A stretch of DNA of 8,800 bases, from contig NZUD01000003.1 in assembly GCA_002697005.1 (NCBI GenBank), forward strand, positions 1-8,800, in the 5' to 3' direction. A program made the position numbers and the translations under genes. Origin of the DNA: Chloroflexota bacterium (lineage in GTDB: Bacteria > Chloroflexota > Dehalococcoidia > UBA3495). The notes beneath the pieces were generated by a model. The model did no database searches, had not been told where the DNA came from, and worked only from the letters and a program-made list of their open reading frames with translations. Numbering within the stretch: position 1 is the stretch's first letter; each line of letters begins with the position of its first letter. Of the stretch, positions 5,967 through 8,800 are shown one piece after another.

Positions 5967-5983
5967 CCTGGAAAGACCTATCA

Positions 5984-5988
5984 AAGGA
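5984..5988 (+). promoter_or_regulatory. Ribosome binding site that fixes the start at 5996
   Basis: AAGGA lies seven bases before ATG 5996. The alternative GTG at 5951 would add 15 polar residues (MRLRPTWKDLSKDGR) and has no comparable site upstream, so 5996 is preferred. Confidence 0.7.
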
Positions 5989-5995
5989 TGGTCGA

Positions 5996-7255
5996 ATGAT
6001 TTCTCATGAAGGCCCAGACGACCGACCAGCGCCACAAGACGGTGTTTTCAACCGGTATAGGTTCGTCGTAGCTGGGCTTATCATGCTAGCCCATTTTTCA
6101 GTGGGTCTAAATTATTTTTCAGTCGCTCCGGTCTTTCCATTGATAATGGAGGATTTAGGAGTAAACCGTGCTACGGTTAGTCTTTTAGTAGCTCTCGCCC
6201 TGTTAATACATGCAGTATTTGGATTACCTGGAGGGGTGATTGCCGGCCGCTTCGGTGCCGAAAAGGTGTATCTCCTGGCATGGATATTGGTAGGGATGTC
6301 CGCCTTCTCTTCATTTGCTGAAAATTTCGCTACCCTGTTGGTTCTTAGATTGGCTTATGGGATTGGGTTCGGATTGATAATACCGACGACTGCCCCAATC
6401 CTAATTCGATGGATGAAACCACGCGAAATAACCGTAATGAACGGTCTAGATATCGCCGCCTTAACCTTAGGTGTCGCGGTCTCAGTCACGACTGTGGCGC
6501 CTATCTCAGAAGAGATTGGTTGGAAGAATGCTCTGAGCGTTTTTGGAACTGTTGCATTGTTAGGAGCTGTGGCATGGGCATTTCTAGGAAAGGCACAGTG
6601 CTCTGACGGCCAGCAGGTTTCGGAAAAGAGAATCACATTAAACGACATTTCAAACGTCCTACGTAATCGGATAATCTTGCTTCTAGCCGCTGCAGACGCA
6701 TTAGTGTTTATGCATTACACAGCATTAACCGGGTGGCTACCGACGTTTTATGGCGAATTCAGAAACATGTCTCTTTCGGAGGCGGGATTCATCACAGGGT
6801 TGATGCCATTAGTGGGGGTCGCCGCAGTTTTAGTTGGGGGGATTCTTCCGTTACGTGTATCAGATAAACGAATTTTTTTCGTGGTACCAGGATTGCTAAT
6901 AGGATTAGGCGGGTTGGGTTCTTTCTTGTTAAGTAGTTATATAGGGATTTTGGCTTCCGTGATCATATTAGGAATAGGGAGTTGGTCTTATCCCCCCACA
7001 CTATTGAGTCTGCCTATGGGACTAAAGGGTATGACAGCCGAAAAAGTGGCCGTCGTGTGGGGCCTGTTCGTATCCGTATCAGGTCTAGGTATGTTTGTTT
7101 CTCCCATAGTAGTCGGAGTCATAAGAGATCATTGGGGTACATTTACGCCCGGGTTTCTGATTTGGGGCATCGGGGCCTGGTCGTTGCTAGTTGTTGGTTT
7201 GGTCTTGCCCGCATCGGTAAATGGCTATAGCAAACAAGGTCGCCCGAAAAGGTGA
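5996..7255 (+). CDS. Major facilitator superfamily transporter
   Basis: From ATG 5996 the protein has 419 residues, a normal size for a 12-span MFS carrier of the inner membrane. A short polar N-terminus (1-20) precedes the first span (about 22-45). The MFS motif A is degenerate: GGVIAGRFGAEKV at 79-91, between spans 2 and 3. A polar loop (KAQCSDGQQVSEKR) in the middle separates the two six-span halves, and the C-terminus is basic (KQGRPKR). The layout, with an acidic pair after span 1 (MEDLGVNRA), suits small-solute or anion uptake carriers better than multidrug pumps, but the substrate cannot be told. The gene follows the second MetE-like gene by 149 bases on the same strand with no terminator seen between them, so cotranscription is possible. 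The coding end overlaps a terminator hairpin. Confidence 0.93.
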   Translation: MISHEGPDDRPAPQDGVFNRYRFVVAGLIMLAHFSVGLNYFSVAPVFPLIMEDLGVNRATVSLLVALALLIHAVFGLPGGVIAGRFGAEKVYLLAWILVGMSAFSSFAENFATLLVLRLAYGIGFGLIIPTTAPILIRWMKPREITVMNGLDIAALTLGVAVSVTTVAPISEEIGWKNALSVFGTVALLGAVAWAFLGKAQCSDGQQVSEKRITLNDISNVLRNRIILLLAAADALVFMHYTALTGWLPTFYGEFRNMSLSEAGFITGLMPLVGVAAVLVGGILPLRVSDKRIFFVVPGLLIGLGGLGSFLLSSYIGILASVIILGIGSWSYPPTLLSLPMGLKGMTAEKVAVVWGLFVSVSGLGMFVSPIVVGVIRDHWGTFTPGFLIWGIGAWSLLVVGLVLPASVNGYSKQGRPKR

Positions 7256-7260
7256 CCTTG
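7235..7260. terminator. Bidirectional terminator overlapping the MFS stop codon
   Basis: A 10-bp stem (7235-7244 with 7251-7260, one G-T wobble) closes the loop CGAAAA. It spans the last codons and the TGA at 7253-7255 of the MFS gene. On the plus strand it is followed by CGGGTTTCT; on the minus strand by TTTGCTAT. It sits between convergent genes and may serve both, although the T-runs are short. Confidence 0.55.
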
Positions 7261-7421
7261 CGGGTTTCTATACTCTGATCTACAAACAGGCATTTAGGAG
7301 TCTAAGAGTAGTGGGATAATTTAACTACCTTACGGCTAATGCCATTCAATTGCGTTAATATCCAGGAGTGGAATGAGGCTACCCGTAGGTTCCAGCTATT
7401 GGCGCTGTGTAGAGTCCTAAC

Positions 7422-8800
7422 CTATACGATATATCTAGTAAGTGGCCTCGGTTTCTGGAACGCGGATAAGAATATCGACAGAAATATAACTCCCGTCATA
7501 ATTAAGAAGGCGTAATGTAGGCCTAACGTAAAAGCGTCTCCGATTCCATCAGTTTGACCTCGTAAGGCATCTAACGTAGGAGAGAAATCTAACGCACCCA
7601 TCGTCGTAGTCACTATCAAAGTGGCCGATGCAACGCTAGTCACATTGCCGGCATTACGTACCAGGTTTAAGAAACCTAATATCGCTCCATATTGTTCCCT
7701 AGTGGCCGCACTTAATACCGAACTGGTGTTTGGAGAATAAAAAGTTGCTAACCCACTGCTGACCAGTATCAGAGCGGGTACCAACACCCATAACGACGTT
7801 GAATCCGAGACAAATGATAAAGCTAGCAATCCAATAACAGCAATCGCTAATCCTCCAACAGTGAATGGACGCCAACCGAAGCGGTCGGACAACAATCCAC
7901 TTATTGAACCCATAGCCGCCATACAAATCGCACCTGGCGCCATGACAAGTCCCGCAGCCCTCGGGCTATAGGCCAATATGTTCTGCAAATAAAGGGGCAT
8001 CAAAAACAAAACAGACTGTAATCCTACGAACGTAAGGAATTGGGAAGCTACACCTAACGAAAATGTTGACCTTCTGAACAACCTAAGATCCAGAATGGGG
8101 TTATCAGTTTTTAACTCCCACCAGATAAAAGTGGCTAACATGCATGAGCCTGCCACGAGATAGCTGACGATTGGGACTGATATCCATCCCATCCTATTTC
8201 CGGTCGTCAACGCTAGTAACATAACTATCAATATCGCCCCAGAGAGAGTAGCACCAAGCCAATCGAATCGAGATTCAGCCGTATCCCGGACCTCAGTGAA
8301 CCCCCGCATTACCACTAGAGCGGCCACTATGCCAAAGATGACCAACGGGACCGTAAACAAAAACACCGCCCGCCAACCAAATAAAGCAACTGCTAGACCA
8401 CCGGCAGCCGGCCCAACAACATTACCCACCCCAACTGTAATCATTACCAATCCGATAGCCTTGCCCCTTTCATTGATAGGGAATACAGACGTAATAATGG
8501 CCATACTTGTGCCTTGAGTCATTGCGGCGCCCACGCCTTGAACCACCCTTGAAGAAAATAGTACCTCCAAATTCGGTGATAATCCCGCTGCAAGTGCTCC
8601 GCAACCGAGCACAACCATTCCTGCGATATAAACCTTTTTGCGCCCGATCAGATCAGACAAACGCCCCATCGGCAAGAGTAGAGAGCAGACAGCCAAGGCA
8701 TAAGCAATTACCAGCCATTGGATGGTTGATAAGTCAGTTTGAAATTCACCTGCCACAGTCGGAATGGCTATGTTGACGCTACCCGGATCGATCGCAGACA
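7422..8800 (-). CDS. DHA2-family (EmrB/QacA-type) multidrug MFS exporter, 5' partial
   Basis: The frame stays open from a TAG at 7422-7424 to the right edge, giving 458 residues of a protein whose start lies beyond 8800. The GTG at 8756 is internal: the upstream codons read AIDPGSVNIAIPTV, the expected end of span 1 in this family (LDxTIVNVALPTI-like). Motif A (GRLSDLIGRKK) lies at 8634-8666, a QGVGAAMTQG segment near 8540, and motif C (GNVVGPAAGG) at 8397-8426. Motif C marks proton-driven drug antiporters. Size and hydrophobicity suit 14 membrane spans, with about 20-30 residues missing at the N-terminus. Asp in IDPGSV replaces the usual D-S/T context and the usual Thr is changed to Gly. It would export lipophilic or toxic compounds across the inner membrane. 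It converges with the other MFS gene and is separately transcribed. Confidence 0.94.
   Translation of the reverse strand, partial: SAIDPGSVNIAIPTVAGEFQTDLSTIQWLVIAYALAVCSLLLPMGRLSDLIGRKKVYIAGMVVLGCGALAAGLSPNLEVLFSSRVVQGVGAAMTQGTSMAIITSVFPINERGKAIGLVMITVGVGNVVGPAAGGLAVALFGWRAVFLFTVPLVIFGIVAALVVMRGFTEVRDTAESRFDWLGATLSGAILIVMLLALTTGNRMGWISVPIVSYLVAGSCMLATFIWWELKTDNPILDLRLFRRSTFSLGVASQFLTFVGLQSVLFLMPLYLQNILAYSPRAAGLVMAPGAICMAAMGSISGLLSDRFGWRPFTVGGLAIAVIGLLALSFVSDSTSLWVLVPALILVSSGLATFYSPNTSSVLSAATREQYGAILGFLNLVRNAGNVTSVASATLIVTTTMGALDFSPTLDALRGQTDGIGDAFTLGLHYAFLIMTGVIFLSIFLSAFQKPRPLTRYIV

Noticed and set aside
5951..5995. GTG at 5951 as the start of the MFS gene
   Set aside because: It adds a polar extension unlike MFS N-termini, has no ribosome binding site, and covers a better site in front of ATG 5996.
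8754..8756. GTG at 8756 as the start of the DHA2 exporter
   Set aside because: The frame continues upstream with residues that match the end of the first membrane span of the family, so the gene is cut by the window edge.
1..8800. CRISPR array, insertion sequence or attachment site
   Set aside because: No regularly spaced repeats, no transposase or integrase, and no terminal inverted repeats with target duplications were found. The lone tRNA gene has no visible duplicated 3' end elsewhere in the window.

Overview
This is an ordinary-looking bacterial chromosomal segment of moderate GC content. It has Shine-Dalgarno-led ATG and GTG starts, intrinsic terminators and a tRNA gene with an encoded CCA tail. 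No gene fixes the lineage. Two small MetE-like zinc methyltransferases together with MFS exporters are a mix often met in environmental bacteria such as uncultured Chloroflexota or Proteobacteria, but that is only a guess. There is no transposase, integrase, CRISPR array or phage gene.

Layout. 1-210 is the 3' end of an unidentified plus-strand gene, closed by a two-way hairpin terminator shared with a minus-strand tRNA-Thr(TGT) at 265-339. 340-994 has no convincing gene but holds a possible structured RNA (561-624) ending in a terminator-like hairpin with six T (648-682). 995-2158 and 2211-2744 form a probable two-gene operon: a MetE C-terminal-domain-like methyltransferase and a single-cysteine OsmC-family protein. 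A 211-base leader with three competing CGGAT pairing partners, one touching the ribosome binding site, precedes a two-domain rhodanese (2956-3774) that ends in a strong 16-bp hairpin. 3846-4684 is mostly non-coding, with an 11-base direct repeat, a possible 30-residue membrane peptide and a truncated DUF805-like membrane protein. A second, divergent MetE-like methyltransferase (4698-5846) is followed by an MFS transporter (5996-7255). That transporter converges on a DHA2-type (EmrB/QacA) exporter, whose 5' end lies beyond the right edge of the window.

How the genes may fit together. Both MetE-like proteins keep the His-x-Cys...Glu...Cys zinc site that activates a thiol, but lack the N-terminal half of true MetE. 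This core form occurs in short methionine synthases and in epoxyalkane:coenzyme M transferases. With a thiol-based OsmC protein, a sulfurtransferase and two transporters nearby, the segment reads as a thiol or C1 small-molecule handling cluster. The substrate cannot be read from sequence. The start codons of the second MetE-like gene and of the MFS gene are best moved inward, to 4698 and 5996, because good ribosome binding sites sit just ahead of those ATGs.
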